Shown here: piece by piece, positions 25,201 through 32,488 of the stretch
Layout of the letters: every line of letters begins with the position of its first letter
Position numbering within the stretch: the first letter of the stretch is position 1
Assembly (NCBI RefSeq): GCF_014874095.1
Contig: NZ_JADBEB010000001.1
Span: forward strand, 8,370,001 to 8,434,000
DNA length: 64,000 nt
Reading direction: 5' to 3'
Source of the DNA: Plantactinospora soyae
GTDB lineage: Bacteria > Actinomycetota > Actinomycetes > Mycobacteriales > Micromonosporaceae
The notes under the pieces: model-generated
Databases searched by the model: none
What the model saw: only the letters and a program-made list of their open reading frames with translations
What the model was told of the DNA's origin: nothing
Translations under genes and position numbers: made by a program

Positions 25201-25872
25201 CTGATCGACAGCGGGAACTGGCGCGACGACGCCGATCTCGCCGAGGTCTACACGGTCTGGGGCGGCTTCGCGTACGGCCGGGGGCTGGACGGTCGGCCCG
25301 CCCGGGAGGACATGGAGAACGCGTACCGGCGGATCACGGTTGCGGCGAAGAACACCGACACCCGGGAACACGACATCGCGGACTCCGACGACTACTTCCA
25401 GTACCACGGCGGCATGATCGCCACGGTCCGGGCGCTGACCGGGCAGGCGCCCCGGGCGTACATCGGGGACAGCACCACGCCGGACGCGATCCGGACCCGC
25501 TCGTTGACCGAGGAGACCGCCCGGGTGTTCCGGGCCCGGGTGGTCAACCCGCGCTGGCTCTCCGCGATGCGCCGGCACGGCTACAAGGGCGCGTTCGAGC
25601 TGGCCGCCACGGTCGACTACCTCTTCGGGTACGACGCCACCGCCGGCGTGGTCGGCGACTGGATGTACGAGCAGCTGGCCCAGACGTACGCCCTCGACCC
25701 GGAGAACCAGGAGTTCCTGCGCCGCTCCAACCCGTGGGCGCTGCGGAACATCATCGAACGCCTCTCCGAGGCCGCCGACCGAGGCCTGTGGGCCAAGCCC
25801 GATCCGGCCACGATGGAGGCGCTCCGCGACACCTACCTCCAGATCGAGGGCGACCTGGAGGGCTCCGACTGA
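22216..25872 (+). CDS. cobN: Cobaltochelatase subunit CobN
   Basis: The 1218-residue protein is the large subunit of the ATP-dependent aerobic cobaltochelatase, which inserts cobalt into hydrogenobyrinate a,c-diamide. Family motifs include GILYYRAHQLSGNVGFVEAL, HLGKHGSLEWLPGKTVGLSA, LNDPGEGAQAKRR-like FLVNDPGEGAQAKRRAHAVI, RISGFFRDAFPHVLLLLD and ENAYRRITVAAKNTDTREHD. The length is normal. It follows a cobalamin riboswitch and an RBS eight bases before ATG. The small chelatase subunits are probably replaced by the ChlI/ChlD-type protein at 32488-34755. Confidence 0.96.
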   Translation: MSAADAATTILLLSTSDTDLLSARASGAVYRLANPARLDLADLPDLVAGVDLVVVRILGGHRMWEEGLAALRAGSLPVVALGGEQAPDAELMSRSTVPAGIAAQAHAYLAQGGPENLRELHGFLSDTVLLTGHGFNPPVEQPNWGVHPRTPGTSSGPVVGILYYRAHQLSGNVGFVEALAAAVEDAGGQALPIFCASLRTPEPELLAALGAADALLVTVLAAGGTRPADAAAGGSEQAWDVGALAALDVPILQALCLTSSRQTWSDSDDGVSPLDAATQVAVPEFDGRLITVPFSFKETDADGLPRYVADPERAARVAGTAVRLGRLRHTPPEQRRLALVLSAYPTKHARVGNAVGLDTPASAIRLLRTLRDLGYDLGPVDGPDALPGLIPAPDAELPDGDRLIHALIAAGGQDQEFLTEEQLAANPVRVPLRSYQRWFDALPADLREAMVEHWGPPPGQLYVDTSADPDGEIVLACLRAGNVIIMIQPPRGFGENPVAIYHDPDLPPTHHYLAAYRWLDEEFGADAVVHLGKHGSLEWLPGKTVGLSAACGPDAVLGSLPLIYPFLVNDPGEGAQAKRRAHAVIVDHLVPPMARAESYGDIARLEQLLDEYANIAAMDPAKLPAIRGQIWTLIQAARLDHDLGLDQRPHDAEFDEFLLHVDGWLCEVKDAQIRDGLHILGEPPAGEARVNLVLAILRARQVWGGRAGAVDGLRAALGLAESGTEDSATVDRAEAVARSLVEAMEAYGWSVGAVPAVLADVLGDDDPRAEAVRPVLEFAATEVVPRLARTTDEIDHIVHALGGGYVPAGPSGSPLRGLVNVLPTGRNFYTVDPKAIPSRLAYATGQAMATSLVERYRQDTGDWPRSVGLSAWGTSAMRTAGDDVAEVLALIGVAPTWDEASRRVNGFEIIPLAELGRPRIDVTVRISGFFRDAFPHVLLLLDDAVRAVAALDEPDEQNFLRAHARADTARHGDERRATSRIFGSKPGAYGAGLLPLIDSGNWRDDADLAEVYTVWGGFAYGRGLDGRPAREDMENAYRRITVAAKNTDTREHDIADSDDYFQYHGGMIATVRALTGQAPRAYIGDSTTPDAIRTRSLTEETARVFRARVVNPRWLSAMRRHGYKGAFELAATVDYLFGYDATAGVVGDWMYEQLAQTYALDPENQEFLRRSNPWALRNIIERLSEAADRGLWAKPDPATMEALRDTYLQIEGDLEGSD

Positions 25873-25874
25873 GG

Positions 25875-25930
25875 TGCAAGGAAGGGCCCCTTCTTATCGC
25901 TTTTTGTATAAGAAGGGGCCCTTCCTTGCA
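25875..25930. terminator. GGAAGGGCCCC palindromic element, copy B
   Basis: Arms of 22 bases (25875-25896 and 25909-25930) are perfect reverse complements around a 12-base loop TCGCTTTTTGTA. It starts two bases past the cobN stop and is the most perfect of the three copies. It should act as a strong terminator isolating cobN from the pectate lyase gene. Confidence 0.8.
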
Positions 25931-25987
25931 CCCAGACTCGGGCGGGATCTTGCCAGACCGATCGACATCGTCCTATCCTTCGATTTC

Positions 25988-26001
25988 GGAAAGCGCTTTC
26001 C
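25988..26001. promoter_or_regulatory. Perfect LacI-type operator palindrome
   Basis: GGAAAGCGCTTTCC is a 14-bp perfect palindrome centred on GC, located 51 bases before the pectate lyase ATG. LacI-family regulators of polysaccharide hydrolases in actinobacteria bind sequences of this kind. No LacI gene lies in the window. Confidence 0.65.
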
Positions 26002-26051
26002 TGTCTGCCTGGCTCGTCCTGGTGGATGCGGGGACGAGAGGTGAGGCGAGG

Positions 26052-27626
26052 ATGAGACGACCAGTCGTACTGCGGCTCTATGCGGCACTGGCCACCACGG
26101 CCATCGCGGCCGCGACCGGTGTGGTCATGTCGATGCCCGAGGCATCGGCGGCGACCGGCGGCGTCACCGGCTACGCCACCCAGAACGGGGGGACCACCGG
26201 CGGGGCCGGCGGGCAGACGGTGCGGGCCAGCACGGGTACCGCGATCCATGCGGCCCTGTGCGGCCGGGCCAGCAGCAGCACCCCGATCATCATCGAGGTG
26301 TCCGGGACCATCAACCACGGCAACACCACCAAGGTGTCGGGCGACAGCTGCAACACCGCCGCCGGCGTGATCGAGCTCAAGCAGATCAGCAACGTCTCGA
26401 TCATCGGGGTCGGCGGCGCCGTCTTCGACCAGCTGGGCATCCACATCCGCGACTCCAGCAACATCATCATCCAGAACGTGACCGTCCGGAACGTCAAGAA
26501 GTCGGGCTCGCCCACGTCCAACGGCGGTGACGCCATCGGCATGGAGAGCACCGTCCGCAACGTCTGGGTCGACCACGTCACCCTGGAGGCGTCGGGCGGG
26601 GAGGCAGAGGGCTTCGACGGCCTCTTCGACCTGAAGGACAACGTCCAGTACGTGACCCTGTCCTACGCCACCCTGCGCAACTCCGGCCGGGGCGGTCTCG
26701 TCGGGTCCAGCGAGAGCGACACGTCGAACGGCTTCATCACGTACCACCACAACCTGTACGAGAACATCGACTCCCGTACGCCCCTGCTGCGCGGCGGCAT
26801 CGCCCACATCTACAACAACTCGTACGTGAGCCTGCACGAGTCCGGCATCAACTCCCGGGCCGGGGCACGGGCCAAGGTGGACAACAACTACTTCCGGAAC
26901 TCCAAGGACGTGCTGGGCACCTTCTACACCGACCAGGCCGGCTACTGGCAGGTCAGCGGCAACATCTTCGACAACGTGACCTGGTCCAGCCCGGGCGACG
27001 ACACCAACCCCGCCGGCCCCAACCCGCAGTCCAACACCAGCGTCAGCATCCCGTACTCCTACACGCTCGACGGGGCCAGTTGCGTGCCGAGCATCGTGAG
27101 CCAGACGGCCGGCGCCAACAAGGGCAACCAGGTGTCGAACGGCAACTGCTCGCCGACGACGCCGACGACGGGGCCGACCAACCCCACGCCACGGCCGACC
27201 ACGCCGACTCCGACCAACCCCACGCCGCAACCCACCACTCCCACGCCGGGCCAGCCCGGCGGGACCAACCTCAGCCTCGGGGCCGGTGCCGACGGCTCCA
27301 GCAAGGCCAGCGGAACGAGCTACGGCAACGTGCGGGACGGCAACATGAGCAGCTACTGGTCGCCGGCCGGCGCGACCGGCTCCATCTCGATCAAGTGGGG
27401 CTCCGCCACCACGGTCTCCAGGATCAACATCCGGGAGGCGGCAGGCTCCACCGGAGGCATCGGCTCCTGGCGGGTCGTCAACGCCGACAACGGCGCCGTC
27501 CTGACCTCGGGCAGCGGGGCGGGCGTCATCACCTTCGCCAGCACCTCGCTGACCAAGATCACCTTCGACATCACCGGTTCGACCGGGGCGCCGAGGGTCG
27601 CCGAGTTCGAGACATACGCCGGATAG
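26052..27626 (+). CDS. Secreted pectate lyase (PL1) with C-terminal discoidin-type domain
   Basis: The 524-residue protein has a signal peptide (LYAALATTAIAAATGVVMSM, cleavage near SAA). A PL1 right-handed beta-helix catalytic domain (about 35-360) follows: VWVDHVTLE, ISNVSIIGVGG-like strands, and DSRTPLLRGGIAHIYNNSY with the catalytic Arg. After a Pro/Thr-rich linker (about 365-400) comes a domain of about 120 residues (NLSLGAGADGSSKAS to RVAEFETYA) resembling F5/8-type C carbohydrate-binding modules. It should cleave polygalacturonate by beta-elimination outside the cell. A LacI-like operator precedes it. The start is the ATG heading the signal peptide. Confidence 0.92.
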   Translation: MRRPVVLRLYAALATTAIAAATGVVMSMPEASAATGGVTGYATQNGGTTGGAGGQTVRASTGTAIHAALCGRASSSTPIIIEVSGTINHGNTTKVSGDSCNTAAGVIELKQISNVSIIGVGGAVFDQLGIHIRDSSNIIIQNVTVRNVKKSGSPTSNGGDAIGMESTVRNVWVDHVTLEASGGEAEGFDGLFDLKDNVQYVTLSYATLRNSGRGGLVGSSESDTSNGFITYHHNLYENIDSRTPLLRGGIAHIYNNSYVSLHESGINSRAGARAKVDNNYFRNSKDVLGTFYTDQAGYWQVSGNIFDNVTWSSPGDDTNPAGPNPQSNTSVSIPYSYTLDGASCVPSIVSQTAGANKGNQVSNGNCSPTTPTTGPTNPTPRPTTPTPTNPTPQPTTPTPGQPGGTNLSLGAGADGSSKASGTSYGNVRDGNMSSYWSPAGATGSISIKWGSATTVSRINIREAAGSTGGIGSWRVVNADNGAVLTSGSGAGVITFASTSLTKITFDITGSTGAPRVAEFETYAG

Positions 27627-27710
27627 CGGCGCGGTTCCACCGGCCGTCCGGGACCGGGACGCGGGTTGCCCCCCGCGCCACGGCTCGGGCGGCCGGCCGC
27701 GTGCACCCGG

Positions 27711-27914
27711 TCAGCGGCCGTCCGGCCGTACCCGGTCGAGACGATCGCGAGTGACGGCGGGCACTCCGGCGTACCGAGCCGCCGCCGTGACGAACCGGGC
27801 GGCCAGCTCCGGGTGCCCGGCCCAGTGCACGTGCAGGTAGGACGCGTGCAGGCTGGTGTCGACGATGCCCTCCTCGACCGCCGTACCGAGCCCGTGCGGG
27901 CGGGACGGCCGGGG
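27711..27914 (-). pseudogene. Partial duplicate of the cobB 3' end
   Basis: About 149 bases (27766-27914) match 30484-30632 of cobB with about three mismatches. In protein terms it reads GLGTAVEEGIVDTSLHASYL then HVHWAGHPELAARFVTAAAR, followed by its own ending and a stop at 27711. There is no start or upstream cobB sequence. Homology stops abruptly at 27914, where a membrane-protein fragment begins. It marks one edge of an insertion or duplication. Confidence 0.85.
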
Positions 27915-28138
27915 GCCGACAGCCTCCTGCTGGCCGCGTTCCTGATCGGCGCGGCACTCACGCACGCGTGGAGCCTGGTGTGGTCGCTGCCCGCCATCTC
28001 CTGTACGGAGAATCGCTCGGCTGGTGGAACGCAGTCTCGCTGGCGCTCGTGGTGGCGGGCGCCATCGCGTTCTGCCTGATCCAGATCCGGACCACGGGTG
28101 TCGGGACGGCGGCACGGCGAGCCATGGCCACCGGATGA
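27915..28138 (+). pseudogene. Truncated membrane protein upstream of the GntR gene
   Basis: Two frames encode pieces of one membrane protein: ADSLLLAAFLIGAALTHAWS, then after a frameshift near 27995-28000 LLYGESLGWWNAVSLALVVA and GAIAFCLIQIRTTG. The stop (28136-28138) overlaps the GntR ATG (ATGA). The 5' end is cut off at the cobB duplicate. It was probably the partner of the GntR regulator. Confidence 0.6.
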
Positions 28139-28500
28139 TCGTCATCGACGCGGCCTCGCCGACGCCGCCGTACGAGCAGCTCCGGGCCCAGCTCGCGAGG
28201 CAGATCCAGGACCGCTCGCTCGCCGTCGGCACGAGACTGCCGACGATCCGCCGGCTCGCGGCCGACCTCGGCCTCGCCGTGAACACCGTCGGTCGGGCGT
28301 ACCGGGAGCTGGAGGAGGCCGGGCTGATCGAGACCCGCAGGCGGGCCGGCTCGTTCGTCTCGGCCGCCGGCGAACAGGCCCTCGAGCAGGCCCACCGCGC
28401 CGCCCGCGACTACGCGGCGGTCATCGCCAGCGTCGGCATCGACCCCACCGAGGCGATCCGGATCGTCGAGGCGGCACTGGGCCATGCTTCGACGCCGTAA
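28135..28500 (+). CDS. GntR-family regulator, YtrA subfamily
   Basis: The 121-residue protein consists of a winged helix (YEQLRAQLARQIQDRSLAVG, LPTIRRLAADLGLAVNTVGR, AYRELEEAGLIETRRRAGSF) and a short helical tail of about 45 residues. The small C-terminal part is typical of YtrA-type regulators, which usually control adjacent ABC or membrane protein genes. The ATG overlaps the stop of the truncated membrane protein before it, so the native operon has lost its first gene and possibly its own promoter. Confidence 0.88.
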   Translation: MIVIDAASPTPPYEQLRAQLARQIQDRSLAVGTRLPTIRRLAADLGLAVNTVGRAYRELEEAGLIETRRRAGSFVSAAGEQALEQAHRAARDYAAVIASVGIDPTEAIRIVEAALGHASTP

Positions 28501-28507
28501 ACCACCG

Positions 28508-29281
28508 TCAGAGGTCGAAGCCGCCGGAAACCTCGATGTTCTGCCCGGTGATCCAGCGACTCTCCTCGCCGAGCAGGGTGGCGATCACCATGCCGACGTC
28601 GTCGGGTTCGCCGATCCGGCCGAGGGCGGTCTTGGCGGCGAGCATGGGGATCACCTCGGGGTACGCCTCGAAGCCGACGACCCCCGATGAGTCGGCGAGC
28701 CGGGTACGGGTGGGGCCGGGCGAGACGGCGTTCACCCGGATGCCCCGGGTGGCGAACTCCTTGGCCATGTAGCGGCTCAGCACGTTCAGGCCGCCCTTCA
28801 TCGTGGCGTACGCGGAGTAGCCGGCGTCCACCAGGCCGGTGGGCAGCGCAGAGTTGCTGCTGACGTTGACGATGGCGCCGCCGTCAGTCAGTAGTGGCAA
28901 CAGCGCCTGGGTCAGGAAGTACGGTCCCTTGAGCAGGACCCGCATGAACTTGTCGAACAGTTCCTCGGTGGTGTCCTCGAACATCGCCATCCCGCCGAAG
29001 CCGGCGTTGTTGACCAGGTAGTCGAACGTGTCCTGCTGCCAGGTGTCGCGCAGGATGGCGACGACCTGCTCGCGGAAGGCCGGGAAGGTTTCGCTGCGCC
29101 CGACGTCCAGCCGTAGCGCGACGGCGGCACCGCCGTCCTTCTCGATGGCGGCCACCGTGTCCTGCGCGCCGGCCTGGTTGCCGCTGTAGGTCAGGATGAC
29201 GGCCGTTCCACGCTTGGCGAGCTGGATGGCCGTACTCTGCCCGATGCCGGAGCTGGCGCCGATCACGATCGCGATCCGCAC
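28508..29281 (-). CDS. Short-chain dehydrogenase/reductase
   Basis: The 257-residue SDR shows the cofactor loop IGASSGIGQSTAIQLAKRG, LDVGRSETFP, the NNAGFGG motif, catalytic Ser in NVSSNSALPTG and Y-x-x-x-K in SAYATMKGG, and ends near GQNIEVSGGFDL. GTG at 29281 is chosen because AGGTAGGTGA precedes it; an upstream in-frame GTG has poor spacing. It is divergent from the AraC regulator, which probably controls it. The substrate is unknown. Confidence 0.9.
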   Translation of the reverse strand: MRIAIVIGASSGIGQSTAIQLAKRGTAVILTYSGNQAGAQDTVAAIEKDGGAAVALRLDVGRSETFPAFREQVVAILRDTWQQDTFDYLVNNAGFGGMAMFEDTTEELFDKFMRVLLKGPYFLTQALLPLLTDGGAIVNVSSNSALPTGLVDAGYSAYATMKGGLNVLSRYMAKEFATRGIRVNAVSPGPTRTRLADSSGVVGFEAYPEVIPMLAAKTALGRIGEPDDVGMVIATLLGEESRWITGQNIEVSGGFDL

Positions 29282-29441
29282 GATTTCACCTACCTGTTCA
29301 TTCGTGGAGCGACGTTTCACTCCCTGCGATTTCGATGTATTTATCAGACCATCTAGACCAGGTGAAACATTAGAACAATGCTCCTCGCCTCTTGCCTGAT
29401 CCTCTCATCGCCGAGAACAGGTCGGGTGCTTTAATCGATCC

Positions 29442-30347
29442 GTGCTGCTCGACGAACTACGCGCGTTGCTGACTCGGCACGCCCGAGCCGACCGGACCAC
29501 CCCCATCGACGGTGTCCTGGTCGGCACGGCCGAACGGGCGCACGAGTCCTCGGCGTCGATGTCCGGCACGGTGATGGCGCTCATCGCGCAGGGCGCGAAG
29601 ACGCTCGCACTGGGCGACCGGATGTACGAGTACCGCGCCGGCCAGTACCTGATCGCCTCGATCGACCTGCCGGTCACCGGCCACTACACCGAGGCCAGCC
29701 GCGAGCGGCCGGCGCTCGGGTTCGGCCTTGCCCTGGAGCCGTCGGCGATCGCCGACCTACTGCTCCAGGCACCCCCCGGCAACCTCCCACGCGCGGGCGG
29801 CGGCACACCGTCCGCGCTGGCGGTCAGCGACGCGCCGGTCGAACTCGTCGACGCGGCGGTACGGATGCTTCGCCTGATCGACCGGCCGCGCGACATCCCG
29901 GTGCTCGCACCGTTGATCAAGCGGGAGATCCTGTGGCGGCTCATCACCGGCGAGCAGGGCGCGACCGTCCGCCAGCTCGGCCTGGCCGACAGCAGCCTGG
30001 CCCACATCGCCCGCGCGGTCCGGTGGATCCGCGACAACTACCGGGAGTCGTTCCGGGTGGAAGATCTGGCGCAGATGTCCGCCATGAGCCCGTCTGCGTT
30101 CTACCGCAACTTCCAGGCGGTCACCGCGATGAGCCCCATCCAGTTCCAGAAACAGATCCGGCTCCAGCAGGCCCGGCTGCTGCTGGCCACCCACCCCCAC
30201 GACGTCACCGCGGTCAGCCAGCGGGTGGGATACGACAGCCCGTCACAGTTCAGCCGCGAGTACCGCCGCCAGTTCGGCGCGCCACCGAGCCAGGACGCCG
30301 CCCGCCTGCGCGACGCCGCGCTCACTCCTGCGCCGTCTGTGCCGTAA
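29442..30347 (+). CDS. AraC-family transcriptional regulator
   Basis: The 301-residue protein has an N-terminal AraC-N-type cupin region (LALGDRMYEYRAGQYLIASI, DLPVTGHYTEASRERPALGF). It has two C-terminal helix-turn-helix units (FRVEDLAQMSAMSPSAFYRN, DVTAVSQRVGYDSPSQFSRE). It is divergent from the SDR gene with 160 bases between them; a 7-bp inverted pair GTTTCAC/GTGAAAC (29314-29320, 29362-29368) in that gap may be an operator. This pairing (AraC with divergent SDR) is common for aldehyde or xenobiotic response. Confidence 0.9.
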   Translation: MLLDELRALLTRHARADRTTPIDGVLVGTAERAHESSASMSGTVMALIAQGAKTLALGDRMYEYRAGQYLIASIDLPVTGHYTEASRERPALGFGLALEPSAIADLLLQAPPGNLPRAGGGTPSALAVSDAPVELVDAAVRMLRLIDRPRDIPVLAPLIKREILWRLITGEQGATVRQLGLADSSLAHIARAVRWIRDNYRESFRVEDLAQMSAMSPSAFYRNFQAVTAMSPIQFQKQIRLQQARLLLATHPHDVTAVSQRVGYDSPSQFSREYRRQFGAPPSQDAARLRDAALTPAPSVP

Positions 30348-30416
30348 CAGCCCGTTGCCCTGCCCACGGGACGCCACGCCAACCTGTACCACACAACTCC
30401 CGGCAGCCTGGGCACC

Positions 30417-31877
30417 TCAGCCAGGGCCCGGCCGCACCGGGCTCCGGGTCGGCCGGTCCGCCGGACGGTCCGGGAGAGGCGCCCCGGCGTACCGGGCCGC
30501 CGCCGTGACGAACCGGGCGGCCAGCTCCGGGTGCCCGGCCCAGTGCACGTGCAGGTAGGACGCGTGCAGGCTGGTGTCGACCACGCCCTCCTCGACCGCC
30601 GTACCGAGCCCGTGCGGGCGGGACGGCCGGGGCCGGAAGCGCCACGCGGGGGTCCGGTCGGGGGCGTACTCGACCTGGGTGCGGTGGAACTCGTGCCCGG
30701 TCACCACCGTCCCCGGCTCGGCCAGCAGGCTGGCGCCGACCGCGACACCCTCCCGGTAGCCGAGGGTGAGCCGCCCGGTCATCCGGGCCGAGGCGTCCAG
30801 CACGCCGGTCATCGGATGGTCGTCGAGATCCCGGCAGAGATAGAGCAGGCCGGCGCACTCGGCCACCACCGGCAGGCCGCCCCGGGCCGCCCGGCCCACC
30901 GCCTCGCGCAGCCGGCCGTTGGCGGAGAGTTCGGCCGCGTACACCTCGGGGAAGCCGCCGCCGAGATAGAGGCCCGCGCAGCCGGCGGGCAGTTCCTCGT
31001 CGCGCAGCGGATCGAGCGGTACGACCCGCAGCCCGGCGGCGCCGAGCAGTTCCTCGGTCTCCGGGTAGCGGAAGGTGAACGCCGAGCCTCCGGCGACCGC
31101 GACGGTGACCGGCGGTCCCGCCCCGACGAACGGCGCCGACCCGTCCGGCTCCCACGGCCGGCCCGGCAGCCCGGGTGCCCGGCGGGCGACGGCCAGTACG
31201 GCGTCCAGGTCCACCGCGCGGGCGAGGTGACCGGCGAGCGCCTCGACGGTACGTCGGGCCTCGGCGCCCCGTTCGGCGGCCGGAACCAGCCCGAGGTGTC
31301 GGCTCGGGGTGTCCAGGGCGGCGTTCCGGCGCAGCGCCCCGAGCACCGGTACGCCGGTCCGGGCGACCGCCTGCCGCACCTCCGCCTCGTGGGTCTCCGA
31401 GCCGACCTTGTTCAGGATCACCCCGGCGATGGTCAGCCCGGGGTCGTACGTCGCGAAGCCGTGCACCAGCGCGCCGATGCTGCGGGAGCTGCCGGAGACG
31501 TCCACCACCAGCAGCACCGGGCTGCCGGTCAACCGCGCGACGTGCGCGGTGGAGGCGAACCCCTCCCGGCCGACCGCACCGTCGTGCAGCCCCATCACCC
31601 CCTCGACGATGGCGACGTCGGCCGGCGCCGGCACGGTCGCGCCGTGCAACAGCAGCGGGACGATCCGCTCCTCCCCCTGCAGGTGCGGATCCAGGTTGCG
31701 TCCCGGTCGGCCGGTCGCCAGGGCGTGGTAGCCGGGGTCGATGTAGTCCGGCCCGACCTTGTGCCCGCTGACGGCCAGCCCGCGTTCGCGCAGCGCGGCC
31801 ATCAGCCCGGTGGCCACGGTGGTCTTGCCCTGCCCGGAGGCGGGTGCGGCGACCACCACCCGGGGCAGCGGGGTCAC
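30417..31877 (-). CDS. cobB: Hydrogenobyrinate/cobyrinate a,c-diamide synthase
   Basis: The 486-residue glutamine amidotransferase amidates the a and c side chains. The N-terminal ATPase has VVAAPASGQGKTTVATGLMA and KVGPDYIDPGYH, with GVMGLHDGA. The C-terminal glutaminase has LYLGGGFPEVYAAELS, the nucleophile in VVAECAGLLYLC, and the final SYLHVHWAGHPELAARF. GTG 31877 overlaps the cobO stop (GTGA). The last about 60 residues are duplicated as a pseudogene fragment at 27711-27914. The Pro/Arg-rich tail after ARYAGAP differs between the two copies. Confidence 0.95.
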   Translation of the reverse strand: MTPLPRVVVAAPASGQGKTTVATGLMAALRERGLAVSGHKVGPDYIDPGYHALATGRPGRNLDPHLQGEERIVPLLLHGATVPAPADVAIVEGVMGLHDGAVGREGFASTAHVARLTGSPVLLVVDVSGSSRSIGALVHGFATYDPGLTIAGVILNKVGSETHEAEVRQAVARTGVPVLGALRRNAALDTPSRHLGLVPAAERGAEARRTVEALAGHLARAVDLDAVLAVARRAPGLPGRPWEPDGSAPFVGAGPPVTVAVAGGSAFTFRYPETEELLGAAGLRVVPLDPLRDEELPAGCAGLYLGGGFPEVYAAELSANGRLREAVGRAARGGLPVVAECAGLLYLCRDLDDHPMTGVLDASARMTGRLTLGYREGVAVGASLLAEPGTVVTGHEFHRTQVEYAPDRTPAWRFRPRPSRPHGLGTAVEEGVVDTSLHASYLHVHWAGHPELAARFVTAAARYAGAPLPDRPADRPTRSPVRPGPG

Positions 31878-32488
31878 CACTCGATCCCCCGTTGTCCCTT
31901 CTGTCCCGTGTCCATCGGATGCTTCACCTTGGTCATCTCGACGACCAGGTCGGCCGCCTCGACCAGCCGGGGGTCGGCGTCCCGACCGGTGATCACCACG
32001 TGCTGGTGGCCGGGCCGGTTCCGCAGGGTGTCGACGACCTCGTCGACGTCGATCCAGCCCCACTTCATCGGATAGGTGAACTCGTCGAGCACGTAGAACT
32101 GGTGCCGCTCCCCGGCCAGCCGGCGCTGGATCTCCCGCCAGCCCTCGACGGCGTCGGCGGCGTGGTCGGACTCGGCGCCGGCCTTGCGGCTCCAGCTCCA
32201 GCCCGAACCCATCTTGTGCCACTCGACCGGCCCGCCCTCGCCGGTCTGTTCGTGCACCCGGCCGAGGGCGAGCAGACCGGCCTCCTCGCCGACCCGCCAC
32301 CGGGCCGACTTCACGAACTGGAACACTGCGATCGACCAGCCCTGGTTCCAGCCCCGCATGGCCAGGCCGAACGCCGCCGTCGACTTACCCTTCATCGCTC
32401 CGGTGTGGACGATAAGCAGCGGGCGGTTGCGGCGCTGTCGGGTGGTCAGCCCGTCCTGCGGTACGACCTCGGGTTGTCCCTGCGGCAT
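31874..32488 (-). CDS. cobO: Cob(I)yrinic acid a,c-diamide adenosyltransferase CobO
   Basis: The 204-residue enzyme attaches the adenosyl ligand to cobalt. It carries LLIVHTGAMKGKSTAAFGLA (P-loop), VFQFVKSARWRVGEE, YVLDEFTYPMKWGWID and GHQHVVITGRDADPRLVEAA, all CobO/CobA-type. It lies between the chelatase (TGATG overlap) and cobB (GTGA overlap) in one riboswitch-controlled operon. Confidence 0.95.
   Translation of the reverse strand: MPQGQPEVVPQDGLTTRQRRNRPLLIVHTGAMKGKSTAAFGLAMRGWNQGWSIAVFQFVKSARWRVGEEAGLLALGRVHEQTGEGGPVEWHKMGSGWSWSRKAGAESDHAADAVEGWREIQRRLAGERHQFYVLDEFTYPMKWGWIDVDEVVDTLRNRPGHQHVVITGRDADPRLVEAADLVVEMTKVKHPMDTGQKGQRGIEW

Noticed and set aside
29314-29368. GTTTCAC/GTGAAAC pair as a hairpin terminator between sdr and araC
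   Set aside because: The pair is separated by 41 bases, lies between divergent starts and has no T-run; at most it is an operator pair.
30417-32300. 627-codon version of CobB including upstream residues
   Set aside because: The first 141 codons are a shadow of cobO; the GTG at 31877 overlapping the cobO stop begins the conserved P-loop region.
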